64,000 nucleotides of DNA, from the NCBI GenBank assembly GCA_963639765.1, contig CAVHXA010000006.1:39991-103990 (forward strand), given 5' to 3'. This stretch comes from CAVHXA01 sp963639765 (GTDB taxonomy: Bacteria; Bacillota; Clostridia; Oscillospirales; Oscillospiraceae). Numbering within the stretch: position 1 is the stretch's first letter; every line of letters starts with the position of its first letter. Of this stretch, positions 42,780-50,414 are shown one piece after another. Position numbers and translations under genes: made by a program. Under the pieces are notes generated by a model. It was not told the origin of the DNA, did not search any database, and saw only the letters and a list, made by a program, of their open reading frames with translations.

Positions 42780-43820
42780 CTACTGCATCTGTTTTGTTCT
42801 GACTATCCAGTTGTAATGTTCGACAGCTTCGTCCCACGAAGTATAAATCTCATTCCCACGATGATCCGGAAGCTGAAACTGATCGATGATTTTTTCGCTC
42901 AGCCAGGCGGTATATTTACGGCAGCCGCTGATATTGGTGTGTGAATTGTCGCAATAATCGTATTGCGGATCCAGACCAATCTGTTCGTATTCGTCGAATC
43001 CGTTATAGCAGACAAAGCCGGCATCCCGAACATAGTCGCAAACCGTATTAATCCGGGCCATGGTCTCCTCTCCGGCCGGTGCCGGAGATTCAAAAAAGGC
43101 TGCCTTGATATTGTTCTCACGAAGGTATTCGAAAATCTCGTCCAGATTCTGCTTTGTCTCCTCCGGTATGTCAAGTCGTTCGTCGGTAAAGGAAATGGAT
43201 CCCGTCATATCCTCAACCTGGGTTAAATACAGGCTGTCAACCGAAGCGCCCTTGCAGTCTTTACCGCTTTTATTCTTTTCCGGAAGGTGTGCCAAACGCC
43301 AGCGCTCGTGCATGGCAAAGATCGGATAATAATACTCCAGCTTATTATCGATGCCAACAATATTCCCTTTTTCGCAAAGTCCTTCGATCATGTTTATACG
43401 GTTCAGGCTTGGCGGCATGACATCGGAGAGGAAATGTATCATGGCCGGTTCGATTTCCGTGACCAGTGCAAGATTCAGATTAATCAGATAAACGGCTTCG
43501 GGCTGTTTTTTTCTGCACTCTTCGATAACATAGCAGGTTGAGGCCAGCGGCTGCTGAGGCGTTGCATACGGATAGGCAGCAATCCCATAATTGGACCATG
43601 CATAGGTGGCGTCCCAGAAGCAGTAGGTGGAGCTGGACCCCAAAACAACAACATCCAACGTATTTTTCTTTTCAAGGTAGAAATCCGTTGTTCTCCAGAA
43701 AACCAGACCATCCACAGCAAAAATGCTGATGAACCGCCCCGTGATATCAAACAGTATCAGAAGAATCAGAAAAAAACAGACGGCACGCAGTGCCTTATGC
43801 TTGCGTGGTTTGTTGCTCAT
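42780..43820 (-). CDS. SGNH/DltD-like membrane-anchored protein
   Basis: 346 residues. One N-terminal membrane helix (AVCFFLILLILFDITGRFI) precedes an extracytoplasmic domain. VVLGSSSTYCFWDA near residue 58 resembles the G-D-S/G-S-S nucleophile loop of the SGNH hydrolase superfamily as found in DltD and AlgX/AlgJ partners of MBOAT enzymes. YDYCDNSHTNISGCRKYT near residue 293 offers the D-x-x-H catalytic pair. DltD-type proteins act with MBOAT proteins in acylating envelope polymers. No MBOAT is adjacent, but one lies 11 kb away at 30011-31600. Gap to the upstream hydrolase gene is 72 bp with no clear terminator. Confidence 0.7.
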   Translation of the reverse strand: MSNKPRKHKALRAVCFFLILLILFDITGRFISIFAVDGLVFWRTTDFYLEKKNTLDVVVLGSSSTYCFWDATYAWSNYGIAAYPYATPQQPLASTCYVIEECRKKQPEAVYLINLNLALVTEIEPAMIHFLSDVMPPSLNRINMIEGLCEKGNIVGIDNKLEYYYPIFAMHERWRLAHLPEKNKSGKDCKGASVDSLYLTQVEDMTGSISFTDERLDIPEETKQNLDEIFEYLRENNIKAAFFESPAPAGEETMARINTVCDYVRDAGFVCYNGFDEYEQIGLDPQYDYCDNSHTNISGCRKYTAWLSEKIIDQFQLPDHRGNEIYTSWDEAVEHYNWIVRTKQMQ

Positions 43821-43892
43821 GCATCCACATCCCTTATTGTTGCTGACAGCTCCCGGCTTTACGGCACAGAGTATTTCCCCGGTTTATCTGCA

Positions 43893-44477
43893 TCAAAAGG
43901 CAGCCTGACATATAGGTGACTGTGCTTGTCCCGACTGCTGTTGACACAGAAAACTCTCTATCGGCTGATATTCGAGCGGAAGATCGCGAATCGGGGTTTT
44001 CATGGAACGGGCCAGTGCCTTTACGGCGTTCGGTATCTGATCGGAGAAATCGAGATACCAGTCGATGGTTTCAAGTACGTATCGGCGCTTGAATTCGTCG
44101 TCTGTGCACAGAGCACAACGCAGATTGTGCAGCCGATCGGCCGCCTTTACTGCAAACGCAATGGGGTTTGAACGAATACCCGCGACATACTCACTCATCA
44201 CATAGTTTTCTGTCTTTGTCAGCAAAACTACTGCTCTGAGTACCTGCGCCCCGCCAATTTGCTCAATTTCCGTCCGGGTTGCGTCTGTATCCTCCAGCAA
44301 ATCATGAAACAGAGCTGTTATCCTGTAGTCGATCCCATAGCCCTGCTGTTGAATGATTTCTGCAACCGCTACGGGATGTGTAATATACGCAAGACCTCCA
44401 ATGCGTGTCTGGCCCCGATGCTTTTCTGCCGCAAAAGCCAGCGCCTGCTGATAGCGATGCTCTTCGGCCTGCGTCAT
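43893..44477 (-). CDS. HD-domain (p)ppGpp hydrolase-like protein (SAH), promoter-distal
   Basis: 194 residues. HD motifs of the SpoT/MESH1 type are intact: KHRGQTRIGGLAYITHP near residue 20, FHDLLEDTDAT near 57 and VKAADRLHNLR near 110. These give the His, His-Asp, Glu-Asp and Asp residues that bind Mn2+ and hydrolyse (p)ppGpp to GDP/GTP and pyrophosphate. The ATG overlaps the TGA of the synthetase gene (ATGA), with GGGGGA 6 nt upstream, so the two are made together. It is the last gene of the signalling operon. Hydrolase activity is inferred; related small HD proteins can act as antitoxins for toxic alarmone synthetases. Confidence 0.85.
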   Translation of the reverse strand: MTQAEEHRYQQALAFAAEKHRGQTRIGGLAYITHPVAVAEIIQQQGYGIDYRITALFHDLLEDTDATRTEIEQIGGAQVLRAVVLLTKTENYVMSEYVAGIRSNPIAFAVKAADRLHNLRCALCTDDEFKRRYVLETIDWYLDFSDQIPNAVKALARSMKTPIRDLPLEYQPIESFLCQQQSGQAQSPICQAAF

Positions 44478-45547
44478 ATCGATCCCCCATCAACAAGGCT
44501 TCTGTTTGCAATGAGCATATCAGCCTGTTTTTCTGCGCGATCGTCACTGCGGGAGGACAGCTTGAAGAATTCCGCCATCTGTTCCCGGCTGCAGTTTCTT
44601 TTCAGCAGTTCGGCACGGCAGAGGAAGCGAAGTGCCGTATTGGCAGAAAGCAGATCCAGCTCGCTTCCGGACAGGGCCGCGCGTGCAAGCCGCAGTGCGA
44701 TATCCCTGCAGCGCAGCAGCATCTCACTGAGTCTGCCAACAGCAGTAATGCCAAACCACGAAAGCTGCTCGAGATAGTTTACCGAGTCGGTATATTCGAT
44801 TTCTGAACCACAAATATCCGAAATGTCCCCGATAAAATCCTGCATGGTTCTATTTGTGCGCATATACTCGTTCAGAGACATAATATTCAGCGGAATTTCG
44901 CCCGCGCTCCCATCAATAATGCTTGTTCGAACATGCTCGGAATATGCCTTCATTCCATCACGCAGACGCACAAATTCCTCATCTGCCAGTTCAAGCAGGC
45001 CGGCAACTCTGGCAAATCCGCGGGTAAATTGGCGCGGTACGCCAAACTCGCTTTTGTAGCCGATATCATGATTGATATCAGACCATGCGTGCTGAAGAAT
45101 TGTACGGATCTGGATTTCAAATTTCCAGTCACACAGCTCTTCCGGATATCCTCTGTCTTTTGGCAGAGAGCAGATGTAGTGGAGAGAAAGATATCCGAAG
45201 GAGTCCGACTGGATCAGCTTGCGCTTGTCTGAGGAAGTGTTCCAGTCTATTACGAACTCTTTTTCAACCTCGCCGCCAATAACATCTACATCATCGGAAA
45301 AAAAGCAGATTACACGCGCGCCGAGAATATCCATCAGCTCGGAAAAGCTGTGATACCAGCCATCAGAGCGAATCAGCTTGCCGACAAGACTGCTTTGCGT
45401 CTTTACACGATGCTCAATAGAAAGATATTTTACGCCGGTTCGGCAAACAATGGCATTCAGGCGCTCTGAGACAATTTCACCCAGCCGTATAAAATCATCT
45501 CTGTATTTTCTGTAATCCTCAATAATCAGCTGCTCTGCCAAATTCAT
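44474..45547 (-). CDS. RelA/SpoT-domain alarmone synthetase with C-terminal extension
   Basis: 357 residues. Synthetase motifs are present and intact: SSLVGKLIRSDG near residue 52, DILGARVICFFSDD near 73, SFGYLSLHYI near 115 (the stacking Tyr) and FEIQIRTILQHAWSDINHD near 143 (the catalytic Glu). So it should transfer pyrophosphate from ATP to GDP, GTP or another acceptor. Residues ~200-357 form a helical extension unlike the TGS/ACT regions of long Rel enzymes; short SAS proteins usually lack it. It is flanked in the operon by PP2C-type and HD genes. Acceptor specificity, including tRNA or ADP as in toxic SAS, cannot be told. Confidence 0.88.
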   Translation of the reverse strand: MNLAEQLIIEDYRKYRDDFIRLGEIVSERLNAIVCRTGVKYLSIEHRVKTQSSLVGKLIRSDGWYHSFSELMDILGARVICFFSDDVDVIGGEVEKEFVIDWNTSSDKRKLIQSDSFGYLSLHYICSLPKDRGYPEELCDWKFEIQIRTILQHAWSDINHDIGYKSEFGVPRQFTRGFARVAGLLELADEEFVRLRDGMKAYSEHVRTSIIDGSAGEIPLNIMSLNEYMRTNRTMQDFIGDISDICGSEIEYTDSVNYLEQLSWFGITAVGRLSEMLLRCRDIALRLARAALSGSELDLLSANTALRFLCRAELLKRNCSREQMAEFFKLSSRSDDRAEKQADMLIANRSLVDGGSI

Positions 45548-45571
45548 TGTATTGCTCCCCTTCTGTAAACG

Positions 45572-45642
45572 GAACCCTGCTCAGGCAGCAGAACACAAAT
45601 TGCCGGAAGCATCCGGTCGGGGACTCTGCATGAGCAGGGTTC
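45572..45642 (-). promoter_or_regulatory. Long-stem RNA structure inside the signalling operon
   Basis: In the 177-nt gap before the synthetase gene, GAACCCTGCTCA (45572-45583) and TGAGCAGGGTTC (45631-45642) form a perfect 12-bp stem around a 47-nt loop. No U-run follows, so it is not a standard terminator. It ends ~25 nt before the synthetase start codon and could be a processing or protection site, or a regulatory element setting synthetase output. Confidence 0.55.
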
Positions 45643-45724
45643 TGCCTGGTTATCTGATTTGAAAATACCGCCTTGGCATGATGCAGCCGGAAAAAACTGC
45701 TGAACAGCCCAAATCATGCGGTCT

Positions 45725-47872
45725 TTAGTCGATGTTAAAACCAAGCGTAAGCCTGTTTTGCCCGTCGGCATATTCATATTGCATGGAGGATGTCATGTTG
45801 CGCACCATATGCAGACCAAGTCCGCCTATTTTGCGTTCTTCGGCCGACAGGCTCGTATCCGGAGCCCCCTGCTGCGTTGGATCAAACGGAACTCCGTCAT
45901 CAATGATATCCATAAACAAGGTATCAGCTTCTCGACGGAGCTTCAGATGTGCCATCGTTGCATTGCTGTAGCCAACAATGTTTGACCAGATTTCGTCGGC
46001 TGCAACCTGCATGCGTCTGTGGGTCTTTGCGGGCACATTTGCAGTTTTCAGGCGGTCATCCAAAAAGGTCTGAACAATTGTGAAAGAGCTCTGGTCCGGG
46101 CGTGTTTCCAGGATATCCTTATCATGCCGCGCATTCATACGCATACAGAGCATGGTTATATCATCGGATTGAGGCGCTGCTGCTGCAAAAAGCGATACAT
46201 TCTCCCGCACAGTATCACACACCTCCTGCGGCTGCTTTCCTGCCACGCCGGCAAGACATTCTTTGAGACGTGACTCTCCGTACAGATTTTCGTTCTTGTC
46301 GGCTGCCTCCGTTACACCGTCGGTATAGAGGAAAATCTCATCTCCGGGGAAAAGTTGAACCTGCCTCGTGACATAACGGGTTTCCTTCATTCCGGCAAGA
46401 ATGAAATTCGGTTTTGTACGAAGGTATTCAACCTCTCCGTCTTTTCGGCAAAGCAGCGGCGGATTATGTCCGGCATTGACGAATTCAAGTATGCCTGTTC
46501 TGAGATCCAATTTTCCAATCCATGCGGTTATGAACATGCCGGCTTCGTTGGAATCGCAGAGCTTCTGATTGGCCTCTGCGAATATCTCATCAACATTCTT
46601 TCCGCTCTCTGCAAGTCCTCTTATAAGTGTTTTTGCCGTCATCATAAACATGGCGGCCGGTACACCCTTTCCCGAAACGTCGGCTATGACAAACACCAGG
46701 TTGAAATGGTTCAGCATAAAGAAGTCGTAGAAGTCGCCCCCCACTTCTTTTGCTGCGTTCATGGAAGCATAGAGATCAAAGTCCGGTCTGTCCGGATAAG
46801 GTGGGAAAACAGACGGCAGTGAGGAGTGCTGTATCTGCCTTGCGAATTCCAGTTCCTGGTCAATTCTATCTTCTGCGTCTTTGATATAGCGCTTTAACGT
46901 TGCAACAGTTGCATTTACGTGATCGGATAATTCGGAAAATTCACGATAGTATCGGACATCAATTACCGTATCCAGATTTCCGTTTGTAATTTCGGAAAGG
47001 CCGTCGTTGACGCGGTGCAGATTCAGTACGACTTTTTTCTTCAGCATCTGATAGATCAGAATAAAAAGCGCCGTGTAGATCAGGATCTCCATAAAGGCGA
47101 CCAGATACAGCGTTACGTTGCGATATAGGACTGCATCGTCTGTGGTAATGCGATAGACAATCTGCTGCGTAAAGCCGCTGGTTACAAAGAAGGCGATAAG
47201 AACACATACAAGCAGCCAAAATCCGAAATCATAGCTGATTTGTTTGCTTTTTATGTCTATTTTCTTCGGTTTCAGAGAAAATCTGCTGATGAGGACAGAA
47301 AGACTGACTGCAATGGCGTTGCAGAAAATCATCGGAAAAGCACAAATCTGCACAAACGAAAATGCATGCGTTACATCCGCGAGATTCGTGGCCAGTATCA
47401 GCAGCATATGCAGAACTTCCATGGTGGCGCCAATGCCGAACCCGGACAGGAAACCGGGCTTTGCATCTTCAAACAGACGCTTGCGCATCATTCCGCTGAA
47501 TACACCGGCCAGAAATGTTGAAATCGAACATGCCGCGCGAGTCAGCATTCCTCCGCCCCAATAGACAGAAAGCCACCTGTGCGCCCCTCCGATAAGGCCT
47601 GCAATGAAGCCGGCCGGAGCACCGAATATCAAGCCGGCACAGAGCGGAGCCGAGTCCCGGACATTCATAACTACTCCGTCTCCGGTCGGTACGCCGTATT
47701 CTGTTGATAAAACAGCAACCACACCATAGATAATACCTATGACTGTCTGCTGTATCCCATAACGCAGAGATGAAAATCTGGTTTTATTTTCAAGCAGCGT
47801 CAGGATGCCGGTCACTGCCATTGGAAAAATCGTGGCAGCTGCAAGCCTCAGAACAATCATCTTCAGTGTCAT
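45725..47872 (-). CDS. 5TM-HAMP-PP2C phosphatase fused to an anti-sigma-type HATPase
   Basis: 715 residues. Residues 1-190 are a LytS-type five-helix receptor (VRDSAPLCAGLIFGAPAGFIAG near 72). A further membrane pair (~205-285) and a HAMP-like linker (GLSEITNGNLDTVIDV) lead to a SpoIIE/RsbU PP2C phosphatase at ~350-565: EVGGDFYDFF, IADVSGKGVPAAMFM, NAGHNPPLL, YTDGVTEAAD and QSDDITML hold the metal ligands. An RsbW-like GHKL ATPase fills 590-715 (AADEIWSNIVGYS near 620, GGLGLHMVRNM near 681). Phosphatase and anti-sigma kinase are normally separate proteins; here they are one membrane protein. It should switch the phosphorylation of the STAS proteins encoded just upstream. Confidence 0.9.
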   Translation of the reverse strand: MTLKMIVLRLAAATIFPMAVTGILTLLENKTRFSSLRYGIQQTVIGIIYGVVAVLSTEYGVPTGDGVVMNVRDSAPLCAGLIFGAPAGFIAGLIGGAHRWLSVYWGGGMLTRAACSISTFLAGVFSGMMRKRLFEDAKPGFLSGFGIGATMEVLHMLLILATNLADVTHAFSFVQICAFPMIFCNAIAVSLSVLISRFSLKPKKIDIKSKQISYDFGFWLLVCVLIAFFVTSGFTQQIVYRITTDDAVLYRNVTLYLVAFMEILIYTALFILIYQMLKKKVVLNLHRVNDGLSEITNGNLDTVIDVRYYREFSELSDHVNATVATLKRYIKDAEDRIDQELEFARQIQHSSLPSVFPPYPDRPDFDLYASMNAAKEVGGDFYDFFMLNHFNLVFVIADVSGKGVPAAMFMMTAKTLIRGLAESGKNVDEIFAEANQKLCDSNEAGMFITAWIGKLDLRTGILEFVNAGHNPPLLCRKDGEVEYLRTKPNFILAGMKETRYVTRQVQLFPGDEIFLYTDGVTEAADKNENLYGESRLKECLAGVAGKQPQEVCDTVRENVSLFAAAAPQSDDITMLCMRMNARHDKDILETRPDQSSFTIVQTFLDDRLKTANVPAKTHRRMQVAADEIWSNIVGYSNATMAHLKLRREADTLFMDIIDDGVPFDPTQQGAPDTSLSAEERKIGGLGLHMVRNMTSSMQYEYADGQNRLTLGFNID

Positions 47873-47876
47873 TCTT

Positions 47877-48179
47877 TCAGCCTTCGATGGTCAAAAAGTC
47901 TGAGAAGCCGGTTATGTCGAATACCTCCATAACAGAATCGGAGACATGCAGAAGCTTCATGTTGCCTTTCTGGTTCATCGACTTCTGCGCCTTCAGTATC
48001 ACGCGCAGACCTGCAGAGGAAATATACTCCAGCTTTTCCATGTCCAGTACCAGCTCTTTTGTGTTTGGAAGAAGCGAATCCAGACGTGTTTCGAGCTCAG
48101 GCGCCGTGGCAGTATCCAGACGTCCGGTCAGGGTGATCGTGGTGTTTTCTGCAATTTTTGTTTCGATTGTAAGAGCCAT
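47877..48179 (-). CDS. STAS-domain anti-sigma factor antagonist
   Basis: 100 residues. ATG at 48179 has AAGGAG upstream. A single STAS domain: the switch serine lies in LEYISSAGLRVILKAQ near residue 57, flanked by ELVLDMEKLE and followed by FDITGFSDFLTI. This is the SpoIIAA/RsbV layout in which phosphorylation of Ser by a GHKL kinase blocks partner binding and a PP2C phosphatase restores it. Four nt separate it from the phosphatase-kinase gene. No sigma factor is encoded in the operon, so the final target is unknown. Confidence 0.93.
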   Translation of the reverse strand: MALTIETKIAENTTITLTGRLDTATAPELETRLDSLLPNTKELVLDMEKLEYISSAGLRVILKAQKSMNQKGNMKLLHVSDSVMEVFDITGFSDFLTIEG

Positions 48180-48244
48180 CGTGCATTCTCCTTGGAATAG
48201 TTTTTGCGGCAGTGCCGCACAGCAGAGCAGGTGCCGGTGATTGC

Positions 48245-49414
48245 TCAGGCGCGCCGCTCGTTGATAAAAGGTATCAGCCGCTCGCGAAGGAGCCGCAGTG
48301 CCATGGAACGTTTTTCTTCCGGCCACCGATCCGCCTTCAGGAGAGATGTGCAGCAGCGGAACCAGGCAAGCGGATAGAGCCATAAAACATCCGGGTTGCT
48401 CCGCTCAGCCTCCTGCAAGGTGTCTGTGCCAAAGTATTCCCGCATAAAGAGCTTCAGTATCCTTGCGACTGTTTCCTGTGGCATTTTGTAAAAGGTGTTG
48501 AACTTGTCGATATCGGCAGCTGCATAACGCATGGAAAACAGTATGCGGGAAATATCGAACATCGAGATGCCTGTAGAAAATTCGCCCATATCTATCAGGC
48601 AGCACTCACCGTCCTGAACCATGATGTTGTTGATATTCAGATCACCATGCACACAGGTCGGCGCGTCGGGCAGCATATCGAGAAATGTATGGAGATATTG
48701 ACGTTCTTCGTCTGTGATGCCGGTAATGTTTTGTATATCCGGACGATTTAGTTCTTTAAAGGATGGCAGCTCGTTCGGCCCTACTCGAATAGAATGAATC
48801 TGCTTGCAAACATCCGCATAAAGCGAAACGTATTTTTCCAGCCGGCTTTCGTCTTCTCGGATCAGCTCACACAGCGTTTTGGAGTTTATCAGCTCATATA
48901 CAACACCGGTTCTTCCGTCTGCTTCGACAATGTCGTATGAAATGGCTGTTGGCACTCCAAGGACAAACGCCTTTTTTGAGAGTTCCTTTTCTTTTTCGAT
49001 TTCTTCTTTTTTTACATGCGGATAGTAAAGCTTGATGATGGTTTCGTCATCAAGGCGAAATACCTCGCCGCAGGCCCCGGCTCCTATTCTGACGCAGTTT
49101 TCAACGCTGATGCGCCTTTTTGCCCTTGATATTTCCATGATTTCAGAGAAGCCCGTGATATCAAAAACGTTCATTACATCATCGTTGACGTTGATAATGC
49201 GAAAAGGCTTTGATCCGCATCGTTTTTTCAGTGCGAGAAGCACACGGAGACCTGCGCTGGAAATATATTCGAGATCTGAAGCATCCATCACCACCCCTTC
49301 CGTACCATCCGGCTCGGCGGCAACCGCTTTTTGAAAGTCGTTGGAGTTGGCTGATGTGATGCTTCCTTTGAGCTGAATTTCCGTAAGCGTGTTATGTGCA
49401 ATGATCAGGTTCAT
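48245..49414 (-). CDS. STAS domain fused to aminoglycoside-phosphotransferase-like kinase
   Basis: 389 residues. Residues 1-98 are a STAS domain (DLEYISSAGLRVLLALKK near 47, FDITGFSEIME at its end), very like the separate STAS protein next door. Residues ~105-389 are a protein-kinase-like APH domain: IGAGACGEVFRL (glycine loop, near 111), ETIIKLYYP (the Lys), CVHGDLNINNIM (catalytic loop, near 250) and CLIDMGEFSTG (metal Asp). APH-like kinases phosphorylate small molecules or proteins. Here a tethered STAS suggests the kinase is steered or gated by partner switching. The start overlaps the stop of the upstream HD gene (ATGA). Substrate unknown. Confidence 0.87.
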   Translation of the reverse strand: MNLIIAHNTLTEIQLKGSITSANSNDFQKAVAAEPDGTEGVVMDASDLEYISSAGLRVLLALKKRCGSKPFRIINVNDDVMNVFDITGFSEIMEISRAKRRISVENCVRIGAGACGEVFRLDDETIIKLYYPHVKKEEIEKEKELSKKAFVLGVPTAISYDIVEADGRTGVVYELINSKTLCELIREDESRLEKYVSLYADVCKQIHSIRVGPNELPSFKELNRPDIQNITGITDEERQYLHTFLDMLPDAPTCVHGDLNINNIMVQDGECCLIDMGEFSTGISMFDISRILFSMRYAAADIDKFNTFYKMPQETVARILKLFMREYFGTDTLQEAERSNPDVLWLYPLAWFRCCTSLLKADRWPEEKRSMALRLLRERLIPFINERRA

Positions 49415-49971
49415 TTTTCGGTCCCCCGTGAATCGATTGATTCTTTATCAAATACCAGATTGGTCAGCTTTCTGAGCTCCTCATACATGGGCAGACCGCT
49501 GAGCGAGCTGAGTGCCTTGACGGTTTCGGTGTATAGCCATGCCTGCTGTGCGCGTCCACGATTGAATACTGTCCACGCCGTCTCTCCGTTTTTTTGCAGA
49601 AACTGGTATAGACTTCGAAGATTTGACAGTCTGTCGGCACACATGAGCATTTTATGCCGACAATCCCCAGGTCGATACAGCTGCTGCAGGGATGCGCATT
49701 TCCGCTCTTCCCATGTTTTTGTTTTGTCCTCGCTGTCTTCTGCAACAAGATCAGCAATATCGCGGTTAAATGATTCTTCGAGCTGTGATTTTGTAACGTG
49801 TGCATCTTCGATGGTATCGTGAAGAAGACCCGCGCAAATCAGGTTTTCGTCCGCACCGTTGCGGGCAAGCTCAATGGCCACTTCAACAGGGTGGGATATA
49901 TAAGGCGTTCCGTCTTTTCTGACCTGATTTCCGTGAACCCTTTGAGCAAATAGTAATGCTTTTTTTATCAT
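49411..49971 (-). CDS. HD-domain (p)ppGpp hydrolase-like protein (SAH), promoter-proximal
   Basis: 186 residues. MESH1/SpoT-type HD motifs: QRVHGNQVRKDGTPYISHP near residue 10, GLLHDTIEDAHVT near 48 and LMCADRLSNLR near 110. Metal and catalytic residues are intact. It is diverged from the HD protein at the other end of the operon, so this is not a recent duplication. It is the first gene after the operon promoter, translated from an ATG preceded by AAAAGG, and overlaps the STAS-kinase gene by 4 nt. The predicted action is (p)ppGpp breakdown; no measurement supports it yet. Confidence 0.85.
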   Translation of the reverse strand: MIKKALLFAQRVHGNQVRKDGTPYISHPVEVAIELARNGADENLICAGLLHDTIEDAHVTKSQLEESFNRDIADLVAEDSEDKTKTWEERKCASLQQLYRPGDCRHKMLMCADRLSNLRSLYQFLQKNGETAWTVFNRGRAQQAWLYTETVKALSSLSGLPMYEELRKLTNLVFDKESIDSRGTEK

Positions 49972-50000
49972 GCCATACGCAACCTTTTGAAACAGTAAAA

Positions 50001-50017
50001 GCCCACCTTCGGTGGGC
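50001..50017 (-). terminator. Hairpin in the signalling-operon leader (possible attenuator)
   Basis: GCCCACC-TTC-GGTGGGC is a 7-bp perfect stem. On the minus strand it is followed by TTTTA and lies ~30 nt before the first start codon. On the plus strand it is followed by GGTTTTTA. No plus-strand gene ends here, so a role as leader attenuator for the minus-strand operon is reasonable. Confidence 0.5.
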
Positions 50018-50112
50018 GGTTTTTATCTGGAGGGAGCGAGCAAAGTGCAGACGCCCCGGCACGCAAAAAACAGCCAGACATGCTGCCCCGTGTCAGCAGA
50101 AACAACACTGCA

Positions 50113-50141
50113 AGTTTATCACCGGCGTGTTTTTTTGTCAA
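50113..50141 (-). promoter_or_regulatory. Promoter of the alarmone/partner-switching operon
   Basis: On the minus strand a perfect TTGACA (50141-50136), 17 nt, TAAACT (50118-50113). The predicted leader is ~135 nt and includes the hairpin at 50001-50017. Confidence 0.7.
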
Positions 50142-50226
50142 ACATCAAATAGAATGCCGTCAGCGGAAATTGTGCAGGACCCGGTTCGGGTACGGATGCA
50201 TCTGCCAACAGGGTGAAAAAATCGGG

Positions 50227-50406
50227 GGCAACCACGATAATTCATAATTGCTCCCGATAAAATATCTGTGGGACCTTGCATATGTGTTCTCAGAACAGCA
50301 CTGCAGCATTCTGCAGGAGCGGTTTTCAGGTGATTTCCAGCATTTTCCGAACTTTGTCCTGAGACATAATCACTCGCCGAATGCAGCTGCCTTATTATGC
50401 AGTGCC
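50227..50406 (-). repeat. Dispersed inverted-repeat element, copy B
   Basis: ~180 bp, the longest copy. On the minus strand it has GGCAGCTGCATTCGGCGAG and then GTCTCAGGACAAAGTTC, shared with copy A, and ends near GAATTATCGTGGTTGCC. The termini are more diverged than in copies C and D. It fills the space between the NTF2-like gene and the operon promoter. Confidence 0.6.
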
Positions 50407-50414
50407 GACCTGAT

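Noticed and set aside
50227..50406. Short protein fragment (MSQDKV...-like frames) in repeat copies A and B
   Set aside because: The frames differ in length and continuation between copies and contain no conserved stop or ribosome binding site, so the similarity reflects shared DNA, not a gene.
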